In this document: positions 1-7,133 of the stretch, one piece after another
Layout of the letters: the number at the start of each line of letters is the position of its first letter
How positions within the stretch are numbered: the stretch's first letter is position 1
Assembly (NCBI GenBank): GCA_031281815.1
Contig: JAITEY010000137.1
Location: 1 to 9,221 of the forward strand
Source: Desulfovibrio sp.
Lineage (GTDB): Bacteria; Desulfobacterota; Desulfovibrionia; Desulfovibrionales; Desulfovibrionaceae
Length of the DNA stretch: 9,221 bases
Reading direction: 5' to 3'
Translations under genes and position numbers: made by a program
The notes under the pieces: generated by a model
Database searches by the model: none
The model's input: the letters and a program-made list of their open reading frames with translations, nothing else
What the model was told of the DNA's origin: nothing

Positions 1-1236
1 CGGGAGGTCTTCAGCCGCGCCCCGCGCGCGACGAGCGCCCCGCAAGCGCGGGGACGCATCAACCAGATGAACCCGGACATCATGATCAATGAAACCACCA
101 ACAGCGAAGTCTACCTGAACCCCCAGTTCCGCTACTCCGGCTCCAGCACCCAGGACGACTCGCGCCTGCGTTCTTCGCCGCTGAATTTCAGTTCCGTGGG
201 CATGGAAGTGACGGACGCCGACGGCGACGGCAAAAACGAAATCTTCCTTCTGGACGACAGGGCGCTGCACGCCTACACCTTTTCCGCCGGGCAGATGCAG
301 CCCAAGGGTGAATTCCGTCTCCCGGCGAGCAATACCTGTCTGAACGTGCGCTCCATGCCCCATCCTTCGGGCAAGGCCTGGATTATCGTCAACACGGTGG
401 ACTCCGGCGGGGTGCCCAATGCCTATATCCTCAACTGGAGCAACGGGCAGTTTTCGGAAGTCATGAGCAAGGTCCGCTGGTACCTGAACGTCGTCAAGCT
501 GCCGCCCAATTTCCGCCCCACGCTTATCGGGCAGGAAGCCAACCCACCGCGGCTCTTCCGCATGGGCGTTCATGAAATGAACAGACAGGGCGACACCCTG
601 GTTTCCGGCGGGCAACTCAACCTGCCCACGGAGGCCAACGTCTTCAGTTTTACCTGGCTGCCCGCGTCCAAAGGTGAAATCGGCGGCGAGAAACTGATTG
701 TCCTGACCCGCGATGAAAGTCTGCGCACGTACAACTCCAAGCTCACCCGTCTGGCCGTGACCTCGGAACAATACTCCGGTTCCGCGGTCGGTCTGGCCAT
801 AGACCCCTCCATGCCGGGCATGAAACACGACAACCGGCAGCAACTGCCTTCCGTCTTTTACATCCCCATGCGCATGCCCGCCGTGGACCTTGAACGCGAC
901 GGCACATGGAAACTCATCGTCAACCGGCCCATTTCGACGGCCGCGCAGATTTTCGACCGCTACCGTTTCTTTCCGCAGTCGGAAATCCACTGCCTGTACT
1001 GGGACGGCATGGGCTTGAACCTGCAATGGAAAACGCGCCGCATCAAGGGGTCCATGGTGGACTATACGATAACCGACGCGGACAATGACGGCATCCCCGA
1101 CCTCACGGTGTGCGTGAACACCCACCCCGGCGCGCTCGGCGTAAGCTCGCGCAGGACCATGGTCCTCATTTACCCGTTGGATATCTCCAGGACAAATCCC
1201 GACACAAATCCGGACAAGAGCGACCTGTACGACTGA
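1..1236 (+). CDS. VCBS/FG-GAP repeat protein, 5' end outside the window
   Basis: The frame is open to the first base, so this is the C-terminal 411 residues of a longer protein; the first internal ATG is at 67, but the in-frame codons before it suggest the gene starts upstream. Two Asp-rich calcium-loop motifs are visible: DADGDGKNE (about 214-240) and DADNDGIPD (about 1075-1101). Each is the D-x-D-x-D-G loop of FG-GAP/VCBS beta-propeller blades. Between them lie beta-rich segments with aromatic and Gly turns and no membrane helix, consistent with an exported beta-propeller. The end is polar (NPDTNPDKSDLYD). Proteins with such repeats usually act outside the cytoplasm in binding or surface roles; the specific function is not recognisable. 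The signal peptide would be in the missing part. The next gene lies 55-58 bases downstream on the same strand, so co-transcription is possible, but no functional link is evident. Confidence 0.8.
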   Translation, partial: REVFSRAPRATSAPQARGRINQMNPDIMINETTNSEVYLNPQFRYSGSSTQDDSRLRSSPLNFSSVGMEVTDADGDGKNEIFLLDDRALHAYTFSAGQMQPKGEFRLPASNTCLNVRSMPHPSGKAWIIVNTVDSGGVPNAYILNWSNGQFSEVMSKVRWYLNVVKLPPNFRPTLIGQEANPPRLFRMGVHEMNRQGDTLVSGGQLNLPTEANVFSFTWLPASKGEIGGEKLIVLTRDESLRTYNSKLTRLAVTSEQYSGSAVGLAIDPSMPGMKHDNRQQLPSVFYIPMRMPAVDLERDGTWKLIVNRPISTAAQIFDRYRFFPQSEIHCLYWDGMGLNLQWKTRRIKGSMVDYTITDADNDGIPDLTVCVNTHPGALGVSSRRTMVLIYPLDISRTNPDTNPDKSDLYD

Positions 1237-1266
1237 CCGCACGGCCGCGTCCGTTTTTACGAAAAG

Positions 1267-1286
1267 CGCCGGCCGTTTTACCGGCG
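1267..1286 (+). other. Small hairpin abutting the dipeptidase ribosome binding site
   Basis: CGCCGG (1267-1272) pairs with CCGGCG (1281-1286) around the loop CCGTTTTA. The right arm touches the GGAGG Shine-Dalgarno sequence. It lies in the short gap between two same-strand genes and has no following T-run, so it is not a clear terminator. It could modulate translation of the dipeptidase, or be chance in G/C-rich DNA. Confidence 0.3.
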
Positions 1287-1290
1287 GAGG
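1286..1290 (+). promoter_or_regulatory. Ribosome binding site GGAGG for the C69 dipeptidase
   Basis: A perfect GGAGG lies just before two adjacent ATG codons at 1292 and 1295. Spacing is 1 base to the first and 4 to the second, so the second ATG is the better start. Confidence 0.6.
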
Positions 1291-1294
1291 CATG

Positions 1295-3094
1295 ATGTCA
1301 ATAAAACGAACAGCCTTTTTTTCTGTTGCGGCAGTATGCATCGGCCTGCTTTCACAGGTTTACGCCGCCCAAGGCGCGGAGCTTTCCGCCTGCACTACCA
1401 TGATCGTCACTCCCGGAGCCGCCGCGGACGGCAGCGCCATGGTCAGTCATTCAGACGACAACGACCTCATGGATCAGAGTATTGTTTATGTGCCCGCGCG
1501 TGACTGGCCTCAAGGCGCGTTGCGCCCTGTGTACCCCTCCGCCGCTGCCCTGACGGACATGCCTGAATGGGACGCCTATCTCCTGCCGCGTTTGAACGCC
1601 CCCGAGCGCGCGCCGGGTTATGACCACCCGGAAGTCGCCCGTACAAAGCCTTTGGGGTTTATCGACCAGGTCGCCCATACGTATGCCTATCTTGACGGCA
1701 ACTACGGCATTGTCAACGAACACGGCCTGATGTTCGGCGAATGCACCGACGGCACATATTTCACCACGGGGCCTGACCCGAAAACACGCCTTTTTTACAG
1801 TTCCGAACTGAGCCGGGTTGCCTTGGAGCGCTGTAAAACGGCGCGTTGCGCGGTGGAAACCATCGGCAGTCTCATCGAAACATACGGTTACTACGGTACC
1901 GGTGAAACCCTGCCGGTGGCCGACGGCACGGAAGCATGGGTCATCGAAACGGCTCCCTTGCCGAAGACGGCAACCGGGCCGGGCGGGCTCTGGATTGCGC
2001 AGAAAGTGCCGGACGGGGAGTTTTTCGTGGCAGCCAACGAGTTCCGCATCAGGGACATCTACCCGGACGGCAAAGGAAAGTATGAGCAGCTATACGGCAA
2101 CACGCTGAAAACCATCGAAAAGCTCGGCATCGCCAAAAAGGGACCGGACGGCAGGTATGTGGACTGGCTCCTGACCGTAAGCCGGGGCGAATACAACCAT
2201 CCTTACTATTCCCTGCGCCGCGTGTGGCGGGCGCTCTCACTTGTCGCGCCTTCCCTCGGCCTCAATGCCTGGGTCAAGGACGGAACGACCAGGGACTATC
2301 CCTTTTCCGTCAAGCCGGACAAACCTCTGACCCTTGCGGATATCCGGCGCATTCACAGCGATCATTATGAGGGCACGGAATTCGACTTGACCAAGGGTGT
2401 GGCCGCAGGCCCCTTCGGTAACCCCAATCGTTACCTCGGCCCCAACGACCCCAGCGGGGATGTCGGGGAACATAAAGACCTTAAAGGAGCTTGGGAGCGG
2501 CCGATTTGCATGTTCTACACGGGCTACACCTTTATCAGTCAGACCTTTGCCGAGCTTCCGTATCCGCTGCGGACAATCTGCTGGACGGCCTTGGATACGC
2601 CCGGTGAATCCGTATTTGTGCCGCTGGCTGTGGCTCCACTGCCGGCAAGCTATGCGCGGGGGGATACCCGGCGGTATGACAAGGATTCCGCTTGGTGGAC
2701 CTACAATTTAGTGGCGGAATACGCCAATCTCAAATACAATTACATAATTAAGGATATTCGGGCCAGGGCGGCAACGCACGAAAAGCGCGGTGAGGAACTG
2801 GTGCGGGCACTCCGGCAACGCCTTGAGGTCACGGCCGGGGGAGACGGCAAAGACGTGCCGCCCAAGCCCGGAACGGCGGCCGTGATTTTCGGCGGGGAAC
2901 TGCGGCGCAACGCCGAAGCCGTACGCGGAGACTGGCAGGAGTTTTTCTTTGAACTCACGGCAAAATATAACCAAGGATTCGTCAACAGCCCCGAGAGGAT
3001 GGCCGAAACTGTAGGTTATCCGCAGGAATGGCTGGACAGGACCAATTACGCCGACGGCCCTACCGGCTACGAAAGACCGGAAAAGCGCCGCTGA
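1295..3094 (+). CDS. Exported C69-family dipeptidase (PepD-like Ntn hydrolase)
   Basis: 599 residues when started at the second of two tandem ATGs, chosen for spacing from GGAGG. The N-terminus is a signal peptide: Lys/Arg at residues 4-5, a hydrophobic core to about residue 23, then AYAAQGA-like cleavage sites. SACTTMIVTPGAAADGSAMV follows, with Cys33 as the candidate N-terminal nucleophile; C69/U34 family enzymes expose this Cys by processing and use it to cleave dipeptides. The next segment, SHSDDND, and the later GIVNEHGLMFGECT (in frame, about 1711-1744) are typical of the family. The C-terminal ~120 residues are charged and probably helical. Known C69 enzymes are often near 470-560 residues, so this one is somewhat long. 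It would act in the periplasm on short peptides. It is followed by hairpins and a convergent gene, so it ends its transcription unit. Family assignment is strong; the substrate is unknown. Confidence 0.88.
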   Translation: MSIKRTAFFSVAAVCIGLLSQVYAAQGAELSACTTMIVTPGAAADGSAMVSHSDDNDLMDQSIVYVPARDWPQGALRPVYPSAAALTDMPEWDAYLLPRLNAPERAPGYDHPEVARTKPLGFIDQVAHTYAYLDGNYGIVNEHGLMFGECTDGTYFTTGPDPKTRLFYSSELSRVALERCKTARCAVETIGSLIETYGYYGTGETLPVADGTEAWVIETAPLPKTATGPGGLWIAQKVPDGEFFVAANEFRIRDIYPDGKGKYEQLYGNTLKTIEKLGIAKKGPDGRYVDWLLTVSRGEYNHPYYSLRRVWRALSLVAPSLGLNAWVKDGTTRDYPFSVKPDKPLTLADIRRIHSDHYEGTEFDLTKGVAAGPFGNPNRYLGPNDPSGDVGEHKDLKGAWERPICMFYTGYTFISQTFAELPYPLRTICWTALDTPGESVFVPLAVAPLPASYARGDTRRYDKDSAWWTYNLVAEYANLKYNYIIKDIRARAATHEKRGEELVRALRQRLEVTAGGDGKDVPPKPGTAAVIFGGELRRNAEAVRGDWQEFFFELTAKYNQGFVNSPERMAETVGYPQEWLDRTNYADGPTGYERPEKRR

Positions 3095-3105
3095 CCGGCT
3101 CGAAA

Positions 3106-3141
3106 CTGCCGGCGGGCAGCTTGTTTCCCGGATAACCGGGA
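3106..3141. terminator. Two adjacent hairpins between convergent genes, probable weak terminator
   Basis: Hairpin 1: CTGCC (3106-3110), loop GGCG, GGCAG (3115-3119), followed on the plus strand by the moderately T-rich CTTGTTT. Hairpin 2: TCCCGG (3126-3131), loop ATAA, CCGGGA (3136-3141), with no T-run on either strand. They occupy the 88-base gap between the 3' ends of the dipeptidase and the minus-strand ATPase. Position supports transcription termination; the missing strong U-tract keeps confidence moderate. Confidence 0.4.
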
Positions 3142-3182
3142 CGGAAGCATCATCCTGACGCATGTGATAGGGTTACGTTTTG

Positions 3183-4370
3183 TTACATTGATCCGGAGGG
3201 AACGGTAAGCGTCCGCCAGATGTCTTTCACCTGGAACAGATTAAGAGCACGGACGCCGCGAACGGTAAAAGTCCGGTCACCGTTATACAGAACCGTTCCG
3301 GGCAGGACGGGCGTGACGCCCAGTGTGAGGAACCACTCAAGCCGCTTGACGAAATCCGTGGAAAAAGTCGCGGCGGACTTGATCTCAACCGGTACAAGCA
3401 CTCCCTGCTCCCTGATGAGCAGATCAATCTCATTGCCGCGGGAATCTCGAAAAAAATAGATTTCCGGCCTGATTCCCCGATTCAGTGCGCTTTTCACGAT
3501 GTCGACGATGACCAAATTCTCGTAGAGATTGCCCCGCAGAGGGTCGCGCGAAGCCTGCTCCGGCGTGTGGATGCCGAGCAGAAATGCGGCAAGGCCGACA
3601 TCGGTGAAATATATCTTGGGCGACTTGACCAGCCGTTTTTTCACGTTCCCGAAAAACGGGGGCAGTTCAAATATCACATAGGATGCCTTCAGGACGGAAA
3701 TCCAGTTCCTGATCGTTGCGGCTGAAGCGCCCGCGTCATTGCCCAGTGAAGCGAAATTGACAACTTGCCCCACACGCCCGGCCAGCAGTGTCAGGAATTT
3801 TTGAAACAGCGAGAGGTCGCGCAACTGGACCAAGGAACGGACATCCCTCTCAACATACGTTTGCAGGTACCCGTTGAAGAACCGGCGGGGTTCCAGACCC
3901 TCTTCATGGAGCCTTGGGAAAAAACCGCGACAAATCAAGTCAAAGGGGTCATGGACCGCGGTATACGTACGAAGTTCATTCAGCGAAAAGGGCCACAACG
4001 TCAGCATGGCCGTCCGACCCGCCAAGGATTGGCTGATCGCCTCATGCAACTGCGGCTGCCGGCTGCCGGTCAGGATGAACCGCCCGCGCTGCCCTGTGCC
4101 GTCAACCATGCCCTGAATATAGGAAAGCAATATCGGGAGCCGTTGTACCTCGTCCAGAATGCCGCCTTCCTCCATCCGCGCGAGAAAACTCCGCGGGTCG
4201 GCCTCTGCCGCCATGCGGATATCCGGGTCTTCCAGAGAAAAATACGGCTTGTCCGGAAACGTCATGCGGGCCAAGGTGGTTTTTCCCGACTGACGCGGCC
4301 CGAGAATGGTCACCACGGGATATTCCGCCGCGGAGCGCAGCAGTTCCTCGCTGATAGTTCGAGTGATCAT
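3183..4370 (-). CDS. AAA-family ATPase with C-terminal DUF4143 (nuclease-like) domain
   Basis: 395 residues from the ATG whose product begins MITRTISEELL, the usual beginning of this family. The open frame extends to a TTG at 4406 with another ATG at 4382, but none of the three has a convincing Shine-Dalgarno sequence. The N-terminal P-loop domain shows Walker A GPRQSGKT (24-31), Walker B ILDEVQ (71-76) and the conserved strand ILTGSRQ (99-105), then SLAGRT (115-120). The C-terminal part carries NEID (E314, D316) and VEIK (E329, K331), the arrangement of the PD-(D/E)XK-like fold found in DUF4143 proteins. It is a cytoplasmic protein. The family is widespread and often mobile, and its physiological role is not established. 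It is divergent from the metal-efflux genes and convergent with the dipeptidase, with no partner gene beside it, so context gives no function. All core motifs are intact, so it is probably functional. Confidence 0.87.
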   Translation of the reverse strand: MITRTISEELLRSAAEYPVVTILGPRQSGKTTLARMTFPDKPYFSLEDPDIRMAAEADPRSFLARMEEGGILDEVQRLPILLSYIQGMVDGTGQRGRFILTGSRQPQLHEAISQSLAGRTAMLTLWPFSLNELRTYTAVHDPFDLICRGFFPRLHEEGLEPRRFFNGYLQTYVERDVRSLVQLRDLSLFQKFLTLLAGRVGQVVNFASLGNDAGASAATIRNWISVLKASYVIFELPPFFGNVKKRLVKSPKIYFTDVGLAAFLLGIHTPEQASRDPLRGNLYENLVIVDIVKSALNRGIRPEIYFFRDSRGNEIDLLIREQGVLVPVEIKSAATFSTDFVKRLEWFLTLGVTPVLPGTVLYNGDRTFTVRGVRALNLFQVKDIWRTLTVPSGSM

Positions 4371-4589
4371 GGCTTGGACCATAAGCGGGGTTTGCGCAAA
4401 ACACAAATTTAATTTTTGATTAACACGAATTTCGCCGAAAAATTGCTCCGCTACTCATTACTCTCGCGCAGTTGCGCCCATTCGACTTCCAAGGCCGTTG
4501 CCGGACGATGCAGGGTGGAGGCGCGGAGGTTCGCGCTCACTCTCGACACGTCCTTGACAAAACAAGCGGGGCAGGATAGCCGTCCATTC
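4371..4589. promoter_or_regulatory. Divergent intergenic region, probable promoter area for the cus locus and the ATPase
   Basis: These 219 bases separate the minus-strand ATPase start from the plus-strand His-rich gene. A clearly A/T-rich patch (about 4398-4450) stands out from the G/C-rich surroundings and is the likely promoter area. One possible plus-strand pair is TTGCGC (4392-4397), a 17-base spacer and TTTGAT (4415-4420), a partial match only. I find no clean copper-regulator operator (CueR-, CsoR- or CusR-like) by eye. The His-rich gene's frame stays open back to a TTG at 4416, but that extension lacks a good start and reads like untranslated leader. Confidence 0.4.
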
Positions 4590-5195
4590 ATGATCCTCGT
4601 GAGCCTCACCGGCCGCAGAAGCCGCAAAACCCTTATCCTGCTGCAGGCGCTCGTGCTTTGCGCCCTCCTGACGGCGCCCGTAGGCGCATCCCTGACGCTT
4701 GCCGCGTCGGGTCGCCTCAACCCGGCCCTGTGCCCGATGCGGACCGTCGCTTCCGGATACGCAAACGCCCGCGGCATCCCCACGCCGGCGCTCCATGCGC
4801 ATTCCATGCCCGCAGACGACTGCCGCGAACACCCCGAACAGGCAAATGCCGGGCTTGCGCACGCCGAACAGGCAAGCCCGGAACATACGCACGCCGAACA
4901 CGCACACTCCGGCCATGAACACTCCGCACTCGCGCACGCCGGACAAGAACACGCCGGCGGCGGAGACTCCGGCCACGCGCGACACGATGCGCCCCCCGCG
5001 CAGGAAAACGACTGCCGTTGCGACCCCTATTCCATGTCCCGTTGTTTCTCGTTCACTCCCCCCGCGCTGCTCTCCTCCGGCGAAGCGTTCATCAGGCCCG
5101 CGCAACACGCGCTTCATGAACCACGCAACGAGATACCCGTCAAATCGCTGCACGCCGACAACCTCTTCCGTCCTCCCCGCATACCCGCCGCCTGA
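4590..5195 (+). CDS. Exported His/Cys-rich metal-binding protein, CopL/CzcI/DUF2946-like, first gene of the cus locus
   Basis: 201 residues from the ATG at 4590, chosen because it places a signal peptide at the start: RRSRK (9-13), then a hydrophobic segment (14-29) ending at APVGA/S. A GTG at 4599 is an alternative start; AGGA at 4573 is a weak, distant Shine-Dalgarno sequence. Residues 69-132 hold 14 histidines in Ala/Glu/Gly-rich repeats such as LAHAEQ, THAEHA and LAHAGQ. A Cys cluster follows (C142 and C144 in DCRC, then C152), with C48 and C78 before the repeats. The C-terminus NLFRPPRIPA resembles the conserved 'RPP' ending of small secreted proteins that precede copper and heavy-metal resistance operons (CopL, CzcI, DUF2946 types), though this one is longer than most. 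It stands 295 bases before cusC on the same strand. Inferred role: periplasmic Cu/Ag binding, buffering or signalling. Family assignment is by architecture only. Confidence 0.65.
   Translation: MILVSLTGRRSRKTLILLQALVLCALLTAPVGASLTLAASGRLNPALCPMRTVASGYANARGIPTPALHAHSMPADDCREHPEQANAGLAHAEQASPEHTHAEHAHSGHEHSALAHAGQEHAGGGDSGHARHDAPPAQENDCRCDPYSMSRCFSFTPPALLSSGEAFIRPAQHALHEPRNEIPVKSLHADNLFRPPRIPAA
4858..4945 (+). repeat. In-gene degenerate tandem repeat coding for His-Ala-Glu motifs
   Basis: The unit CGCACGCCGAACA occurs at 4858-4870 and 4888-4900, and as CGCACGCCGGACA at 4933-4945. Offsets of 30 and 45 bases are multiples of 15 bases (five codons). Shorter relatives lie between and around these copies. 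The repeat encodes the HAEQ/HAEH/HAGQ series of the His-rich protein, so the His-rich region probably grew by slippage or local duplication. Confidence 0.65.
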
Positions 5196-5490
5196 GCGGG
5201 ACCGCCACCTTTCCCGCCCCAAGACCGGACGCTCCGACAAGGCCGACAAGCCCGCTTCGGCGCGTGTACTTCCGCGTCCAAGGCGCACCGCGCTCCCGCC
5301 TGACTCTCACCGACACGGACGCCGCAAAGCTCGGCTTTGCCGTCCCGCCCCTGATACCGGACCGCAATCAGCGCAACGTGCGTTCACCGGAACAGTTGCC
5401 GTTAAGTTGACGATACGGCAGCAACATATCCCGGGAACACCACGCCGGCGCCGCCGCTTCGGTATGCAACGATATTACAGGCGGTGATCC
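5196..5490. other. 295-base gap before cusC without a confident gene
   Basis: Between the His-rich gene and cusC I see no recognisable gene, RNA or clear promoter. One small plus-strand frame (GTG 5264 to TGA 5410, 48 codons) has well-behaved G/C-ending codons and a non-repetitive peptide (VYFRVQGAPRSR and onward). It has no ribosome binding site and resembles no family I know. The last bases carry the cusC ribosome binding site, AGGCGGTG (5479-5486). The rest is G/C-rich sequence of unknown use, possibly a long leader or a decayed gene. Confidence 0.35.
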
Positions 5491-7038
5491 ATGATTACGC
5501 ACATACATCGGCACGCAAAGGCACTGTGCCTGTTTGCCGCCCTGCTTCCGGCATCCGCGTGCTCCCTGGCCCCGGAATATATCCGGCCGGAAGCTCCTGT
5601 TCCTTTGTCCATAACGGCCGCGCCCGCCGGCGCGCAAAACGCGGCCGGCACGTTCACCCTCGGACCGCGGACGTTTTTCCGCGACCCGCGTCTGCAGGAA
5701 CTGATAGCCGCCGCCCTGCGGCAAAACCGCGACCTGCGCCTCGCCCTGCTGGCCGTTCAGGAAGCGGGCGCTCAGTATCGCGTGCAACGGGCCGACCGCC
5801 TGCCGCAACTGGACGGCGAAGCATCCGATACCTACGGCGGCGACCTGAAAGGCAAAGAAAGCAACAGTTACATGGTCGCGGGCGCGGCCGCCCTCGACCC
5901 GGACCTTTTCGGACGCCTGAAAAGTTTGAGCGAAGCAGCCCTGCAACGCTACCAGGCTTCGGAAGAAGCGGCCAAGGCCGCCCGTATCCTGCTCGTCGCC
6001 CGGACGGCGCAAAACTACCTGAACGAACGCTTGGCCGCCGAACTGCTTCGTCTGGCCGAACGCACCCTGCAAAGCCGGCAGGCGTCTCTCGCCTTCATTG
6101 AACGGCGTGTGCAGTCCGGCCAATCCTCGCTTCTGGACCTGGAGCAGGCCAGGGGCATGACCGAGTCCGCCAAAGCGGAAGTCGCCGCCCAAAAGAACGA
6201 ACTCACGCGGGCGGAAAACGCGCTCAAACTGCTGCTCGGCTCCTTCGAGCCGCAAACGCTCCCTCCGCCGACCGCGCTCACGGACATGCGGTTCGCGGAG
6301 TTGCCCCAAGGGCTGCCTTCCTCCCTGCTTCTGGCACGGCCGGACATCATGGAGGCCGAACACGAACTGCAGGCGGCAAACGCAGACATCGGCGCGGCCA
6401 GGGCGGCCTTTTTCCCGTCCATCTCCCTGACCGGCAACCTGGGCGTCGTCAGCGAAGACCTGGGTCTGCTGTTCAGCGGCGCGACATCCGCCTGGACCTT
6501 CCTGCCGAGAATCGGCCTGCCCGTCTTCAGCGGCGGCCGCGACCTCGCCGGCCTGAATCTGGCGGAAGTCCGCAAGGAAAGCGCCGTAGTCCGCTATGAA
6601 CAACGCATTCAGACCGCCTTCCGTGAAGTCGCGGACGCCCTGCTGACCAGAAGCGCCCTGGCGGACCGTCTGGCGGCCCAGAAACGCTACCTCCAGTCGC
6701 AGCAACTCGTGCTGCGCCTGGCGACAACCAATTACGTCAACGGCGCCGTCAGCTACCTCACGGTGCTGGACGCCCAGCGCAGCGTTTTCGATGCCGAACG
6801 TACCCTGCTCGGCATCCTGAGAGACCAACTCATCAACGACGTCGAACTCTACGCCGCCCTCGGCGGCGGTCTTGACGCTTCCTCTGACTCTGTCGAGGCT
6901 TTGCCTCAAACCCCACCGGGACTCCGCACCGGACCTCGCCGGGGCTTTGCCCCGGACCCTCGGCCTGAGCAGGCGCAAGGCCGAACATTGAAACATGGCA
7001 ATGTCGATCTTTACGCCTCCGGCGGCCAGGGGGAATGA
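5491..7038 (+). CDS. cusC: Outer-membrane efflux lipoprotein, CusC/OprM (NodT) family
   Basis: 515 residues; ATG at 5491, preceded by AGGCGGTG. The signal peptide is of the lipoprotein type, with the lipobox ending ASA-C24. CSLAPEYIRP follows, matching the start of mature CusC-type proteins. Two outer-membrane efflux domains follow: helix-rich repeats around residues 65-260 and 275-455, with typical elements such as LLLARPDIMEAEHELQAAN, ARAAFFPSISLTGNLG and YLTVLDAQRSVFDAER. It would form the trimeric beta-barrel and alpha-tunnel exit duct for CusBA. The family core ends at YAALGGGL (454-461). The remaining 54 residues are low-complexity, Pro/Arg/Gly-rich and encoded by intergenic-type palindromic repeats, an unusual extension. 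The stop codon lies at the centre of the palindrome at 7028-7046. The substrate call (Cu/Ag rather than drugs) comes from the downstream genes. Confidence 0.9.
   Translation: MITHIHRHAKALCLFAALLPASACSLAPEYIRPEAPVPLSITAAPAGAQNAAGTFTLGPRTFFRDPRLQELIAAALRQNRDLRLALLAVQEAGAQYRVQRADRLPQLDGEASDTYGGDLKGKESNSYMVAGAAALDPDLFGRLKSLSEAALQRYQASEEAAKAARILLVARTAQNYLNERLAAELLRLAERTLQSRQASLAFIERRVQSGQSSLLDLEQARGMTESAKAEVAAQKNELTRAENALKLLLGSFEPQTLPPPTALTDMRFAELPQGLPSSLLLARPDIMEAEHELQAANADIGAARAAFFPSISLTGNLGVVSEDLGLLFSGATSAWTFLPRIGLPVFSGGRDLAGLNLAEVRKESAVVRYEQRIQTAFREVADALLTRSALADRLAAQKRYLQSQQLVLRLATTNYVNGAVSYLTVLDAQRSVFDAERTLLGILRDQLINDVELYAALGGGLDASSDSVEALPQTPPGLRTGPRRGFAPDPRPEQAQGRTLKHGNVDLYASGGQGE
6895..6983 (+). 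repeat. G/C palindromic repeat copy 1a, inside the 3' end of cusC
   Basis: This is a chain of hairpins: GAGGC-TTT-GCCTC (6895-6907), an imperfect CCGGGAC-TCC-GCACCGG (6916-6932), CCGGGGC-TTT-GCCCCGG (6939-6955) and CGGCC...GGCCG (6961-6983). Bases 6909-6935 match the reverse complement of 7632-7658 at 23 of 27 positions. It reads as a mobile or intergenic repeat family member that is now translated as the CusC tail. Confidence 0.7.
6985..7004 (+). other. Short hairpin within the cusC tail
   Basis: ACATTG (6985-6990) pairs with CAATGT (6999-7004) around the 8-base loop AAACATGG. It sits between the two parts of repeat copy 1 and is less G/C-rich than they are. Function unknown. Confidence 0.3.
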
Positions 7039-7046
7039 TTCCCCCT
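7015..7046 (+). repeat. Palindromic repeat copy 1b, spanning the cusC stop codon
   Basis: GCCTCCGGCGGCC (7015-7027) is followed directly by the perfect palindrome AGGGGGAATGATTCCCCCT (7028-7046). The TGA of cusC (7036-7038) is at its centre. Both parts recur in inverted orientation at 7694-7706 and 7609-7627. A run of seven T (7054-7060) begins 7 bases after the stem, so the hairpin could act as an imperfect terminator or attenuator between cusC and cusF. Confidence 0.75.
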
Positions 7047-7118
7047 ACACTCCTTTTTTTGCGGATGCTCGTTACCACATTGATGTACTGCAAAATACGA
7101 CCACAACACTATCAACTC

Positions 7119-7124
7119 AAGAGG
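7119..7124 (+). promoter_or_regulatory. Ribosome binding site AAGAGG for cusF
   Basis: AAGAGG lies 9 bases before the ATG at 7134. It fixes the start there and not at the upstream in-frame ATG at 7035, which would add a residue stretch unlike a signal peptide. Confidence 0.6.
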
Positions 7125-7133
7125 CATCATCCC

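Noticed and set aside
38..53. Hairpin CCCCGC-AAGC-GCGGGG near the window start
   Set aside because: It lies inside an open coding frame in G/C-rich sequence, and nothing suggests regulatory use.
4554..4582. Perfect TTGACA as a -35 promoter element for the His-rich gene
   Set aside because: No good -10 follows at 16-18 bases, and transcription would begin almost at the ATG at 4590, leaving no room for a ribosome binding site.
4416..4589. N-terminal extension of the His-rich protein from TTG 4416
   Set aside because: It would bury the signal peptide behind 58 residues, lacks a ribosome binding site, and overlaps the A/T-rich promoter-like region.
4458..5288. 276-codon minus-strand frame opposite the His-rich gene
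   Set aside because: Val/Gly/Arg-rich shadow with no recognisable motif or plausible start context.
4699..5487. 262-codon plus-strand frame overlapping the His-rich gene and the gap
   Set aside because: Its product is Arg/Pro/Thr-rich with repeats that merely mirror the His-repeat DNA in another frame. It has no signal peptide or family, and the overlapping frame has a signal peptide and metal-binding architecture.
5368..6996. 542-codon open frame on the minus strand opposite cusC
   Set aside because: It is exactly antisense to a well-supported gene, rich in Arg/Gly/Gln without domains, and explained by G/C-biased third codon positions that suppress stops on the other strand.
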